The notes beneath the pieces were generated by a model. It had not been told where the DNA came from, did not search any database, and was given only the letters and a program-made list of their open reading frames with translations. 49,559 nucleotides of DNA. It comes from Paenibacillus artemisiicola. Its GTDB lineage: Bacteria; Bacillota; Bacilli; Paenibacillales; Paenibacillaceae. Position 1 is the stretch's first letter. Each line of letters starts with the position of its first letter. The stretch lies in the NCBI RefSeq assembly GCF_017652985.1, contig NZ_JAGGDJ010000043.1, positions 1 to 49,559 of the forward strand, written 5' to 3'. Made by a program: the position numbers and the translations under genes. Positions 8,771 through 17,827 of the stretch are shown here, piece by piece.

Positions 8771-10039
8771 CTACCCGCGAAGCGCCTTCGCCGCGATGTC
8801 GCTGCGGCTGTGCATGCCGTCGAAGGAGATGACCGATACCGCTTCGTACGCGCGGGCGCGCGCCTCCGCGATGTCGCGGCCGCGGCCGACGATGCCGAGC
8901 ACGCGGCCGCCGTTCGTGACGATCGCGCCGTCCTTCAGCGCCGTGCCGGCGTGGAAGACGAGCGCGCCTTGCGCCTTGGCGGCGTCCAGCCCCGCGATCG
9001 GCAGCCCTTTCGGGTACGGGCCCGGGTAGCCTTCGGACGCGGCGATGACGCAGACCGCGGCCTCGTCGCTCCATTCGATGTCGAGCTGATCCAGACGGCC
9101 GTTCAGCGACGCGAGGATGATGTCGACCAGATCGGTCTTGAGGCGCGGCAGCACGACCTGCGTCTCGGGATCGCCCATGCGCGCGTTGAACTCGATCGTC
9201 TTCACGCCCTGCTTCGTGATCATGAGCCCCGCGAACAGCACGCCGCGGAACGGGCGGCCTTCGCTGACCATCGCCTTCGCCGTCGGCTTGATGATGTTCG
9301 CAATCGCGTCTTCGACCAGCGCCGGGTCGATATGCGGCAGCGGGGAATACGTCCCCATGCCGCCGGTATTCGGCCCTTTGTCGTTGTCGTACACCGGCTT
9401 ATGGTCCTGCGCCGGCACCATCGCGCGCACCGTCGCGCCGTCCACGAACGCCAGGATGGACATTTCCTGCCCCTCGAGGAATTCCTCGATGACGACGCGG
9501 CCGCCGGATTCGCCGAACACCTTGTCGACCATCATGCCCTGCAGCGCCGCTTCCGCTTCCTCCATGGAGTAGGCGACCGTCACGCCTTTGCCCGCCGCGA
9601 GGCCGTCCGCCTTGACGACGATCGGCGCCTGCTGCTCCCGCAGGTACGCCAGCGCGGACTCGTAGTCCGTGAACGTCTCGTACTTGGCCGTCGGGATGTC
9701 GTACTTCTTCAGCAGGTTTTTCATGAAAATCTTGCTGCCTTCGATCTCCGCCGCGTTCTTGCGCGGGCCGTAGACCGGAATCTGGCGTTCCTCGAACGCG
9801 TCGACGATGCCGTCCGCCAGCGGATCGTCCGGGCCGACCACGACGAGATCCACTTCGTTGTCGCAGGCGAATTGAATGAGATCGCCGAACCGGTTGACCG
9901 GGATCGGCACGCATTCCGCCAGCTCCGCGATGCCCGCGTTGCCCGGCGCGCAGTAGATTTTATGAACCTTGTCGCTCTTGCTCAGCGCCCAGACGATGGC
10001 ATGCTCGCGCCCGCCGCCGCCGATGACCATGATCCGCAT
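8771..10039 (-). CDS. purD: Phosphoribosylamine--glycine ligase (GAR synthetase)
   Basis: A 422-residue ATP-grasp enzyme that joins phosphoribosylamine and glycine using ATP (step 2 of purine synthesis). Visible: N-terminal GGGGREHAI nucleotide loop, VVGPDDPLADGIVDAF, the ATP-grasp segment with KADGLAAGKGV near 140, and FNARMGDPETQ with metal-binding residues near 287. The length is normal. Last gene of the pur operon; its ATG is 3 nt after the stop of the IMP cyclohydrolase gene, followed by a strong terminator. Confidence 0.97.
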   Translation of the reverse strand: MRIMVIGGGGREHAIVWALSKSDKVHKIYCAPGNAGIAELAECVPIPVNRFGDLIQFACDNEVDLVVVGPDDPLADGIVDAFEERQIPVYGPRKNAAEIEGSKIFMKNLLKKYDIPTAKYETFTDYESALAYLREQQAPIVVKADGLAAGKGVTVAYSMEEAEAALQGMMVDKVFGESGGRVVIEEFLEGQEMSILAFVDGATVRAMVPAQDHKPVYDNDKGPNTGGMGTYSPLPHIDPALVEDAIANIIKPTAKAMVSEGRPFRGVLFAGLMITKQGVKTIEFNARMGDPETQVVLPRLKTDLVDIILASLNGRLDQLDIEWSDEAAVCVIAASEGYPGPYPKGLPIAGLDAAKAQGALVFHAGTALKDGAIVTNGGRVLGIVGRGRDIAEARARAYEAVSVISFDGMHSRSDIAAKALRG

Positions 10040-10042
10040 CGG

Positions 10043-10801
10043 TTACGCGCCTCCTTCGGCCGGCCGGTTCACGACCGTCAGCTTCGTTTCGCCGTCCGCG
10101 ATCCGGATCGTCTTGACGAGCAGGGAGATTTTGTTGTCCGCATCAAGCAGATCCCAATAGAAACGCGCCGTCTCGTCCTCGTCGTCGAACAGCGGCGCCA
10201 CCTGCGGCTCGCCGGCGAACGACGGCAGCGGATTGCCGTCGCCCACGTACGTGGAGATGAAGTGGCCGTAGCCCGCGATCGCCTGCTCGTAGTGGAAATA
10301 CTGCCGTTTCGTCTGCGACTCGTCGTTCTCGTTCGATTTCAGAATCGACAGCTTGTACGCGTTCCGCGGGTCGTTCAGATCGACGATGCCCGAGATGCGC
10401 GGCGTGAAATTCGGCGGATCCGGCTCGTACGTCCGCTTGGCGAGCGCCTGCTCGAACGTGCCGCCTTCCTGGATCGCGTCCCAGATCGTATCGGTCTGGT
10501 CGCCGTTCGTCACGATATGCGCGCCGCCCTCATGGCGCAGCGGATAATAAATAATGAGCGACGGATCGGTCAGCTTCGCCGGATCGCGCGCTTCCGTGCG
10601 CAGGAAGCCGTTCGCTTCCGGAATGAAGACGCGGTTGCGGCTGTTCTCGCTGCGTCCCATGATCCAATACACCTGCACGTAGCGCGTCGCGTCCGGCGTC
10701 AAGCCGATGACGATGCCGCGCCCCGGATAGCTGTTCGCTTGCAAACGCCCGACGGTCGCATCCGCCAGCGCCTTCCATTTCGTCGTTGTGTTCGTGGACA
10801 T
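10043..10801 (-). CDS. Stand-alone IMP cyclohydrolase, PurO-like (IMP_cyclohyd family)
   Basis: A 252-residue protein resembling the archaeal PurO / bacterial IMP_cyclohyd family: YPGRGIVIGL near residue 25, YWIMGRSENSRNRVF near 45-60, SLIIYYPLR, and VTNGDQTDTIWDAI near 98-111. The family closes the second purine ring, converting FAICAR to IMP. Context agrees: the neighbouring purH lacks its cyclohydrolase half, and this gene sits between purH and purD, 3 nt before purD. AGGAGG lies 8 nt before the ATG. An 86-nt gap separates it from purH. The assignment rests on remembered family motifs, not a search. Confidence 0.85.
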   Translation of the reverse strand: MSTNTTTKWKALADATVGRLQANSYPGRGIVIGLTPDATRYVQVYWIMGRSENSRNRVFIPEANGFLRTEARDPAKLTDPSLIIYYPLRHEGGAHIVTNGDQTDTIWDAIQEGGTFEQALAKRTYEPDPPNFTPRISGIVDLNDPRNAYKLSILKSNENDESQTKRQYFHYEQAIAGYGHFISTYVGDGNPLPSFAGEPQVAPLFDDEDETARFYWDLLDADNKISLLVKTIRIADGETKLTVVNRPAEGGA

Positions 10802-10887
10802 CCTCGTCGCCTCCTAGGTTGAAGTTTTGCGCGAAGCCTGAAGCCGGCGTGCCGGCAACTATACAAAACGACTTCGAAAGCGTTATA

Positions 10888-12069
10888 TCAGTGATGAAAC
10901 AGGCGTACGCCCGAGTAGACCATGACCATGCCGTAATCGTTCGCCGCCTGCACGACTTCTTCGTCGCGCAGCGAGCTGCCCGCCTGAATGACGTATTTCA
11001 CGCCGCTGCGGCTGGCGCGGTCGAGATTATCGCGGAACGGCAGGAAGGCGTCGGAGCCGTAAGATACGCCCTGCAGGCCGTTCAGCCATTCGCGCTTCTG
11101 TTCGCGCGTCAGGCGCGCCGGCACTTCCTCGAAGCAGCGCTCCCAGGCCGCTTGTTCGACCGGCGTGACTTCGTCTTCCAGCCACAGGTCGATCGCGTTG
11201 TTCTGCTCCGCGCGCGCCAAGCCTTCGCGGAACTTCATGTTCAGCGCGGCCGGATGCTGCCGGAGGTACCAGCGGTCCGCCTTGTCGCCCGCGAGGCGCG
11301 TGCAGTGAATGCGCGACTGCTGGCCGGCGCCGATGCCGATCGTTTGGCCGTCCAGCGCATAGCAGATGGAGTTGGATTGCGTGTATTTCAGCGTAATGAG
11401 CGCGACCAGCAGATCGCGCTTCGCGTGGTCGGGCAGCTCCTTGTTCGCCGTAACGACTTTGTCGAACGCCGACGCGTCCGGCACGGCGTTGTTGCGCTCC
11501 TGCTGCAGCTTCATGCCGAACAGCGTGCGCGTCTCGACCGGATCGGGCACGTAGTCCGGATCGATCTGCAGAATGAGGTACTTGCCGCCCTTCTTCCGCT
11601 TCAGGATGTCGAGCGCTTCCGGCGTATAGCCCGGGGCCACGACGAGATCGGACACTTCGCGCTTCAGCAGCAGCGCCGTGGAGGCGTCCACCACGTCGCT
11701 CAGCGCGGCCGCGTCGCCGAACGAGGACATCCGGTCGGCGCCGCGGGCGCGCGCGTAGGCGGTCGCCAGCTCCGACAGCTCCATGCCGTCGACGAAGTAC
11801 GCCTTCGCCAGCTCCGGCTTGATCGGCGCATACACCGCCACGCCGGCCGGGCTCACGTGCTTGAACGAAGCCGCCGCCGGCAAGTCGGTCGCCTGGCGCA
11901 GCTCGCGCACGAGCTGGTACGCGTTCAGCGCGTCGAGCAGGTTAATGAAGCCGGGGTCGCCGTTCACGACGGTCAGCGGAAGCGCCTGGCCGTCCGCGGC
12001 GTAGATCTTCGCTTCCTTCTGGTGGGGGTTCATGCCGTATCGCAAAGCAATTTCGTTTACATCGCTCAT
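10888..12069 (-). CDS. purH: AICAR formyltransferase, PurH without the IMP cyclohydrolase domain
   Basis: A 393-residue protein matching only the formyltransferase half of bifunctional PurH (usually about 510 residues). It starts directly at the domain's RYGMNPHQ motif (residues 10-17). SFKHVSPAG near 68-76 carries the catalytic Lys-His pair, and the C-terminus ends in RLFHH. It transfers a formyl group from 10-formyl-THF to AICAR. The missing MGS-like cyclohydrolase domain is not present in the 43-nt gap to purN, so this is a clean single-domain gene rather than a frameshift. The PurO-like gene downstream would supply the final step. Confidence 0.93.
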   Translation of the reverse strand: MSDVNEIALRYGMNPHQKEAKIYAADGQALPLTVVNGDPGFINLLDALNAYQLVRELRQATDLPAAASFKHVSPAGVAVYAPIKPELAKAYFVDGMELSELATAYARARGADRMSSFGDAAALSDVVDASTALLLKREVSDLVVAPGYTPEALDILKRKKGGKYLILQIDPDYVPDPVETRTLFGMKLQQERNNAVPDASAFDKVVTANKELPDHAKRDLLVALITLKYTQSNSICYALDGQTIGIGAGQQSRIHCTRLAGDKADRWYLRQHPAALNMKFREGLARAEQNNAIDLWLEDEVTPVEQAAWERCFEEVPARLTREQKREWLNGLQGVSYGSDAFLPFRDNLDRASRSGVKYVIQAGSSLRDEEVVQAANDYGMVMVYSGVRLFHH

Positions 12070-12112
12070 AATATCGTTCGTCGTCCTTTCTCGTATCCCG
12101 TCATCGTGCGCG

Positions 12113-12730
12113 CTACCCGCGCCTTACCGTCACCTTGCGTCCGTTAAGCGTCACGCGTCCTTCGGCGATGCGGCGCACCGCGAGCGGGAGCAGCTCGTGC
12201 TCGACCGCGTGAATCCGCGCGGCCAGCGTCTCTTCCGTGTCATCGTCCGCCACCTCGACCGCCCGCTGCATGATAATCGGTCCCGTGTCCATGCCGCCGT
12301 CCACGAAGTGCACCGTCACCCCCGTCAGCTTGACGCCGTAGTCCAGCGCCTGACGGATGGCCCGCACGCCCGGAAACGCGGGAAGCAGCGAAGGATGCAC
12401 GTTGACCATTCGTCCGTCATACGGCTTCAGGAGCACGTCCGTGATGAGCCGCATGTACCCGGCGAGCACGATCAGCTCGATGCCCTCCCGCCGAAGGAGG
12501 CCGACCATCTCTTCTTCGCACGCTTCGCGGGAAGCGTACGCCTTCGGGTCGAAAAGATAAGTCGGCACGCCCAGCGTTTCCGCGCGCCGCACGACCTGCG
12601 CCGCCGGCTTGTCGCAGACCAGCAGCGCGATGTCCGCGGGGAACGTCCCGTCTTGGGCCGCCTCGGCAAGCGCTTGAAAATTGCTCCCGCTGCCCGAGGC
12701 GAAGACGGCGACGCGCATTGCGGCCGTCAT
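12113..12730 (-). CDS. purN: Phosphoribosylglycinamide formyltransferase (GAR transformylase)
   Basis: A 205-residue folate-dependent enzyme for step 3. Motifs: FASGSGSNFQAL near the N-terminus, MVNVHPSLLPAFPG near 105 with the catalytic His, and VTVHFVDGGMDTGPII near 130 with the catalytic Asp. The ATG at 12730 overlaps the purM stop by one base (TAATG), with GGAGGAG about 10 nt before it, pointing to translational coupling. A second Met at residue 5 is a possible start, but the overlap favours the first. Confidence 0.96.
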   Translation of the reverse strand: MTAAMRVAVFASGSGSNFQALAEAAQDGTFPADIALLVCDKPAAQVVRRAETLGVPTYLFDPKAYASREACEEEMVGLLRREGIELIVLAGYMRLITDVLLKPYDGRMVNVHPSLLPAFPGVRAIRQALDYGVKLTGVTVHFVDGGMDTGPIIMQRAVEVADDDTEETLAARIHAVEHELLPLAVRRIAEGRVTLNGRKVTVRRG

Positions 12731-13776
12731 TACAGCTCGGCTCCTCCGAACGTTACGATCTTGCTGCCCGAAGTCACTTGGCCGATGATGTACGCGTCCT
12801 CGCCCAGCTCCTTCGCGGCGCGCAGCGCGTCCTCGGCTTGCTCGGCGCCGACCACGACGACCATGCCGACGCCCATGTTGAACGTCGTGAACATGTCGCG
12901 GTCCGTAATGCCGCCTTTGGCCTGCATCAGCTTGAATACCGGGTGAATCGGCCAGGAACCCGGCGCGATGTCCACGTTCACGCCGTCCGGCAGGACGCGC
13001 GGAATGTTCTCGATGAAGCCGCCGCCCGTGATGTGGGCCATGCCCTTCACCGTGACGCGGTTGATCAGCTCCAGCACCGATTTCACGTAGATGCGCGTCG
13101 GTTCGAGGATGATCTCGCCCAGCGTCTTCTCGCCGCCGAGCTCCGGCAGCTTATCGTTCAGGCCGTAGCCGGAACCGTCGACCAGAAGGCGGCGAACGAG
13201 GGAATACCCGTTGCTGTGGATGCCGCTCGAAGCGAGGCCGAGCACCACATCGCCCGGCTGGATCGCCTTGCCGTCGATGATCTTCTTCTTGTCCACGATG
13301 CCGACCGTGAAGCCCGCGATATCGTATTCGTCGCCTTGGTACATGCCGGGCATTTCAGCCGTTTCGCCGCCGATCAGGGCGCAGCCGGACTGCACGCAGC
13401 CGTCGGAGATGCCCTTGACGATCGCTTCGATCTTCGCCGGCTCGACCTTGCCGCACGCGAGGTAGTCGAGGAAGAAGAGCGGCTCCGCGCCTTGCACGAC
13501 GATGTCGTTCACGCACATGGCGACCGCGTCGATGCCGATCGTGTCATGCTTGTCCATCGCGAACGCGACCTTCAGCTTCGTGCCCACGCCGTCCGTGCCC
13601 GACACGAGCACCGGCTCCTCGTACTTGTCCTTGTTCAGGCCGAACAACGCGCCGAACCCGCCGAGATCCGTCAGCACTTCCGGGCGGAACGTTTTCTTCA
13701 CGTGCTTCTTCATCCGTTCGACCGCTTCGTTGCCTGCCGCGATGTCGACGCCGGCTTGTTTATACGCTTCTGCCAC
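12730..13776 (-). CDS. purM: Phosphoribosylformylglycinamidine cyclo-ligase (AIR synthetase)
   Basis: A 348-residue PurM-fold enzyme that closes the imidazole ring of FGAM with ATP. Motifs: LVSGTDGVGTKL near 56-67, DCVxxG-like CVNDIVVQGAEPLFFLDY near 85-105, GGETAEMPGMY near 140, and AHITGGGFIENIPR near 245. It starts with GTG, with AAGGAG about 12 nt upstream. A 344-nt spacer holding a hairpin element separates it from purF. Confidence 0.96.
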   Translation of the reverse strand: MAEAYKQAGVDIAAGNEAVERMKKHVKKTFRPEVLTDLGGFGALFGLNKDKYEEPVLVSGTDGVGTKLKVAFAMDKHDTIGIDAVAMCVNDIVVQGAEPLFFLDYLACGKVEPAKIEAIVKGISDGCVQSGCALIGGETAEMPGMYQGDEYDIAGFTVGIVDKKKIIDGKAIQPGDVVLGLASSGIHSNGYSLVRRLLVDGSGYGLNDKLPELGGEKTLGEIILEPTRIYVKSVLELINRVTVKGMAHITGGGFIENIPRVLPDGVNVDIAPGSWPIHPVFKLMQAKGGITDRDMFTTFNMGVGMVVVVGAEQAEDALRAAKELGEDAYIIGQVTSGSKIVTFGGAEL

Positions 13777-14004
13777 GCCTTAAGTCAGCTCCTTCGTCAA
13801 TTTTGCGGGACCGTCCCGCCCCGGTACTCCGGGGTAGAAATGGGTTAGTAATTCTAGCGAAAGCGCGCCCTAACGCGTTAGCTACTTCGCTTTAAAAGGG
13901 AAAAGGCGAAGCTGCGGCCGGAGGTCAATGCGAGTCGGAAAAGCGATAGGTGAATGCTGCATTCCCTGTCCTCCGACAGTGAACGCAAACCAATCACCTT
14001 CAGC

Positions 14005-14076
14005 GGTCGCCTTTGTAGATGGATTTCAACCGTTAAGGTTGAAAATCCAGAAATCCATCTACAACAGCGATCGGAG
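14005..14076 (-). repeat. Pur-operon hairpin element, copy 1 (purF-purM gap)
   Basis: Plus-strand ends are GGTCGCCTTTGTA and TACAACAGCGATCGGAG. A perfect 14-bp stem joins TTGTAGATGGATTT (14013-14026) to AAATCCATCTACAA (14051-14064), and an inner hairpin CAACC-GTTAA-GGTTG (14027-14041) lies in the loop. The outer GGTCGC and GCGATC can also pair. The ends match copy 2 exactly and copy 3 inverted, but the stems differ. The rest of the 13777-14120 gap shows no gene. Confidence 0.85.
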
Positions 14077-14120
14077 ACCCGTGTTGACCGCAGGCGGCAG
14101 CCCCACCGTTATAACGACTG

Positions 14121-15599
14121 CTAGCAGCTGCAGCTCTTTTCCGACGTCGGATCCACCGGCGTCGGATAATCATTATCGAAGCAAGCCATGCACATGCCCC
14201 GGTTGTACTCGCCGTCATTGCCGCCGACCGCCTCGACGAACCCTTCATTGCTCAGGAAATAAAGCGAGTCCGCGTTGATCGCCTGCCGGATCTCTTCCAC
14301 CGTCTTCTGCGACGCGATGAGCTCCTTGCGGTCCGGCGTATCGATGCCGTAGTAGCACGGGTTCTTGAACGGCGGGGACGTGATGCACACGTGCACCTCG
14401 GTCGCGCCCGCCTCGCGGAGCATGTTGACGATCCGCAGGGACGTCGTGCCGCGCACGATGGAGTCGTCGATCATGACGACGCGCTTGCCTTCCACGACCT
14501 TGCGGACGGCGGACAGTTTCATCTTCACGCCCTTCTCGCGCAGCTCCTGCGAAGGCTGGATGAACGTCCGGCCCGTGTACTTGTTCTTGATCAGCCCGAG
14601 CTCGTACGGAATGCCCGTCTGCTCGGCGTAGCCGATCGCCGCGGAAATGCTGGAATCCGGCACGCCGGTCACGATGTCCGCGTCGATGAACGATTCCAGC
14701 GCCAGCTGGCGGCCCATCCGTTTGCGGGCGGAATGCAGGTTGATGCCGTTGATGTCGCTGTCCGGACGGGCGAAATAGATGTACTCCATCGCGCACGTCG
14801 CGCGGCGCTCGAGCCGCTCGAAACGGTCGACGCGCAGGCCGCTGCGGTCCAGCACGAGCAGTTCGCCCGGCTGGACGTCGCGTTCGTACTCGGCGCCGAC
14901 GGTCTCGAGCGCGCACGTCTCCGACGCGAACACGTAGCCGTCGCCCAGCCGGCCCATGACGAGCGGGCGCAGGCCGTGCGCATCGGAGGCGACGAGCAGC
15001 TTGTCGTTCGTCATGATCAGGAACGCGAAGCCGCCGATGATCCGCTGCAGCGCGTCCTTCGCCGCGCTGACGAAATCCTTGCTCGACCGCGCGATCAAGT
15101 GCGCGATAACCTCGGTGTCGCTCGTCGTCTGGAAGATCGACCCTTGGCTCTCGAGCTCCTTGCGGATGGACGGCGCGTTCACGATGTTGCCGTTCGTGGC
15201 CACGGCGAGGTCGCCGTCGCGGTATTTGAAGATCAACGGCTGCGCGTTCGCCAGCTTGCTCTCGCCCGCCGTCGAATACCGGACGTGGCCGATGACGCGG
15301 TCGCCCGGGAGGCCTTCCAGCTTCGACTGGTCGAAGACTTCCTTGACGAGCCCCATGCCGCGGTGATACGAGAAATGCCCGGTGGCCGATTCCACCGCGG
15401 CCAGCCCCGCGCTCTCCTCGCCCCGGTGCTGCAGGGCGTGGAGGCCGTAGTAGCCGAGCGAGCAGGCGTCCGGCACGCCGAACACGCCGAACACCCCGCA
15501 CTCCTCGCGCAATTTATCGAAAATATCGTCGCGGCCGATGCCTTCGTTATAGTGATCGCCCGTCCACAGCTTCGGCAGCCGTTTTATTTCATCAGACAT
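14121..15599 (-). CDS. purF: Amidophosphoribosyltransferase (glutamine PRPP amidotransferase)
   Basis: A 492-residue first committed enzyme of purine synthesis. A 33-residue propeptide precedes Cys34 (EECGVFGVFG), the N-terminal nucleophile exposed by self-cleavage. The PRPP site is VVMIDDSIVRGTT near 350-365. Candidate 4Fe-4S ligands, as in Bacillus subtilis PurF, are visible: RATCAMEYIYFARPDS, NPCYYGIDTP and MCMACFDNDYPT. That family is inhibited by purine nucleotides. The start overlaps the purL end by 16 nt. Confidence 0.97.
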   Translation of the reverse strand: MSDEIKRLPKLWTGDHYNEGIGRDDIFDKLREECGVFGVFGVPDACSLGYYGLHALQHRGEESAGLAAVESATGHFSYHRGMGLVKEVFDQSKLEGLPGDRVIGHVRYSTAGESKLANAQPLIFKYRDGDLAVATNGNIVNAPSIRKELESQGSIFQTTSDTEVIAHLIARSSKDFVSAAKDALQRIIGGFAFLIMTNDKLLVASDAHGLRPLVMGRLGDGYVFASETCALETVGAEYERDVQPGELLVLDRSGLRVDRFERLERRATCAMEYIYFARPDSDINGINLHSARKRMGRQLALESFIDADIVTGVPDSSISAAIGYAEQTGIPYELGLIKNKYTGRTFIQPSQELREKGVKMKLSAVRKVVEGKRVVMIDDSIVRGTTSLRIVNMLREAGATEVHVCITSPPFKNPCYYGIDTPDRKELIASQKTVEEIRQAINADSLYFLSNEGFVEAVGGNDGEYNRGMCMACFDNDYPTPVDPTSEKSCSC

Positions 15600-17827
15600 G
15601 GAATCGCATCCTTCCAGACCTTCTCCAGTTGCTCAACCGAGGCGTTGACGCCCGGTTTGCCGTTGATGTTGATGACCAGTCCGTTGCTGCGTACGGCGCC
15701 GATGACCGCATTCGGAACGCCGTGCTCCGTCAAATAGTTCGCAAGCTTGTCCGCTTGGTCCGCTTTCGCCGAAAGCAGGATGCGGGATTGGGATTCGCTG
15801 AACAGCGCGGCGTCGGCGCGCAGCCCGGTCGCGACGTTGACCTCGGCGCCGATCTTGCCGCTAATCGCGGATTCCGCGAGCGCGACGGCCAGGCCGCCCT
15901 CCGACAAGTCGTGCGCCGAAGCGACGAGGCCTTGCTTGATCGCGCCGAGCACGCCCTGCTGCAGCTTCTTCTCGACCGCGAGGTCGATCTGCGGCGGACG
16001 GCCCTCGCTCTTGCCGTTCAGCACGTACTGCAGCTCGCTGCCGCCAAGCTCGTGCTTCGTCTCGCCCGCGAGGATGATGACGTCGCCTTCGGCCTTGAAG
16101 CCCTGCGTCGTGATGTGGTCGACGTCCTGCACGAGCCCGACCATGCCGATGACCGGCGTCGGGTAGATCGCGCCCTTCGCGTTCTCGTTGTACAAGCTGA
16201 CGTTGCCGCCGATGACCGGCGTGTCCAGCACGCGGCACGCTTCGGAGATGCCGTCCGCGGCTTTCTCGAGCTGCCAGAACACTTCCGGCTTCTCCGGGCT
16301 GCCGAAGTTCAGGTTGTCCGTGATCGCGAGCGGCTCTGCGCCGGAGCAAACGATGTTGCGCGCCGCTTCCGCGACGGCGATTTGGCCGCCGACCTCCGGA
16401 TCGAGGTAGACGTAACGTCCGTTGCAGTCGGTCGTCATCGCGAGCGCCTTGCGCGTGCCGCGGATCGTGACGACCGCCGCGTCGGAGCCCGGCTGCACCG
16501 CCGTGCTCGTGCGGACCATATAGTCATATTGGTTATATACCCATTCTTTGCTGGCGACCGTCGGGGAGGCGAGCACCTTCTCGAGCGCGCCCGTCAGGTC
16601 GGTCACTTCCGGATACGCCGCCGTATCGATCGCCGCGTTAGCCGCATAATAAGCGGGCTCCTTGGACGGCTTGTCGTACATCGGGCATTCGTCGACGAGC
16701 GCCGTGACCGGCATGTTCGCCACTTCCTCGCCTTGGTGGAACAGGCGGAGACGGCCGTCGTCCGTGACTTTGCCGACCTTCACGCAGATGATGCCCCACC
16801 GGTCGAATATCTCCTGCGCCTGCGCTTCGTGCTGCGGCTCGACGACGAACAGCATCCGTTCCTGCGACTCGGACAGCATCATTTCGTACGGCGTCATGCC
16901 TTCTTCGCGCTGCGGCACCTCGTCGAGGTACAGCTCGAGGCCGTTGCCCGCCTTGGACGCCATCTCCGCGCTGGAGCACGTGAGGCCCGCCGCGCCCATG
17001 TCCTGGATGCCGACGACGATGCCGGCGTTGATCAGCTCGAGCGTCGCTTCCATGACGAGCTTCTCCATGAACGGATCGCCGACTTGCACGGCCGTGCGCT
17101 TCTCTTCGGATTCCTCGGACAGCTCGACGGACGCGAACGTCGCGCCGTGAATGCCGTCGCGGCCCGTGGCCGGCCCGACGTAGAAGACCGGGTTGCCGAC
17201 GCCCTTGGCGACGCCGCGCTGGATTTTATCGTGATCGATGAGGCCGACGCACATCGCGTTGACGAGCGGGTTGCCCTCGTAGCTCTCGTCGAACATGACT
17301 TCGCCCGCTACCGTCGGAATGCCGATGCAGTTGCCGTAGCCGGCGATGCCGCCGACGACGTGCTCGAACAAATATTTGACGCGCGCGTTCTCCAGGTTGC
17401 CGAAGCGGAGGCTGTTCAGCAGCGCGACCGGCCGCGCGCCCATCGAGAAAATGTCGCGGATGATGCCGCCGACGCCCGTCGCCGCGCCTTGGTACGGCTC
17501 GACCGCGGACGGATGGTTATGCGATTCGATTTTGAACACGACCGCCTGGTTGTCCCCGATGTCCACGATGCCCGCGCCTTCGCCCGGCCCCATGAGCACC
17601 TTCGGTCCCGTGATCGGGAACTTCTTCAGGATCTTCTTGGAATTCTTGTAGGAGCAGTGCTCCGACCACATGACGCTGAATACGCCGATCTCGGTGTAGT
17701 TCGGCTTGCGCCCGAGGAAGCCGCAAATGAGCTCGTATTCGTGATCCGTCACGCCGAATTGCGTGTAAATGCGCTGATCCGCGATTTGTTCCGCCGTCGG
17801 CTCCTTAGCCGTTAACTGCTGCGCCAT
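15584..17827 (-). CDS. purL: Phosphoribosylformylglycinamidine synthase subunit PurL (small type)
   Basis: A 747-residue synthetase subunit that turns FGAR into FGAM with ATP and ammonia from PurQ, assembled with PurS. Motifs: SEHCSYKNSK near residue 54, FKIESHNHPS near 100, GAATGVGGIIRD, and GIQDMGAAGLTCSS near 270. The length is that of the small PurL that needs separate PurQ and PurS. It overlaps purQ by 23 nt and purF by 16 nt, so all are probably translationally coupled. Confidence 0.97.
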   Translation of the reverse strand: MAQQLTAKEPTAEQIADQRIYTQFGVTDHEYELICGFLGRKPNYTEIGVFSVMWSEHCSYKNSKKILKKFPITGPKVLMGPGEGAGIVDIGDNQAVVFKIESHNHPSAVEPYQGAATGVGGIIRDIFSMGARPVALLNSLRFGNLENARVKYLFEHVVGGIAGYGNCIGIPTVAGEVMFDESYEGNPLVNAMCVGLIDHDKIQRGVAKGVGNPVFYVGPATGRDGIHGATFASVELSEESEEKRTAVQVGDPFMEKLVMEATLELINAGIVVGIQDMGAAGLTCSSAEMASKAGNGLELYLDEVPQREEGMTPYEMMLSESQERMLFVVEPQHEAQAQEIFDRWGIICVKVGKVTDDGRLRLFHQGEEVANMPVTALVDECPMYDKPSKEPAYYAANAAIDTAAYPEVTDLTGALEKVLASPTVASKEWVYNQYDYMVRTSTAVQPGSDAAVVTIRGTRKALAMTTDCNGRYVYLDPEVGGQIAVAEAARNIVCSGAEPLAITDNLNFGSPEKPEVFWQLEKAADGISEACRVLDTPVIGGNVSLYNENAKGAIYPTPVIGMVGLVQDVDHITTQGFKAEGDVIILAGETKHELGGSELQYVLNGKSEGRPPQIDLAVEKKLQQGVLGAIKQGLVASAHDLSEGGLAVALAESAISGKIGAEVNVATGLRADAALFSESQSRILLSAKADQADKLANYLTEHGVPNAVIGAVRSNGLVININGKPGVNASVEQLEKVWKDAIPCLMK

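Noticed and set aside
10888..12069. Frameshifted or truncated bifunctional purH
   Set aside because: The frame starts cleanly at the formyltransferase domain, the 43-nt gap to purN cannot hold a cyclohydrolase domain, and a cyclohydrolase gene of another family follows.
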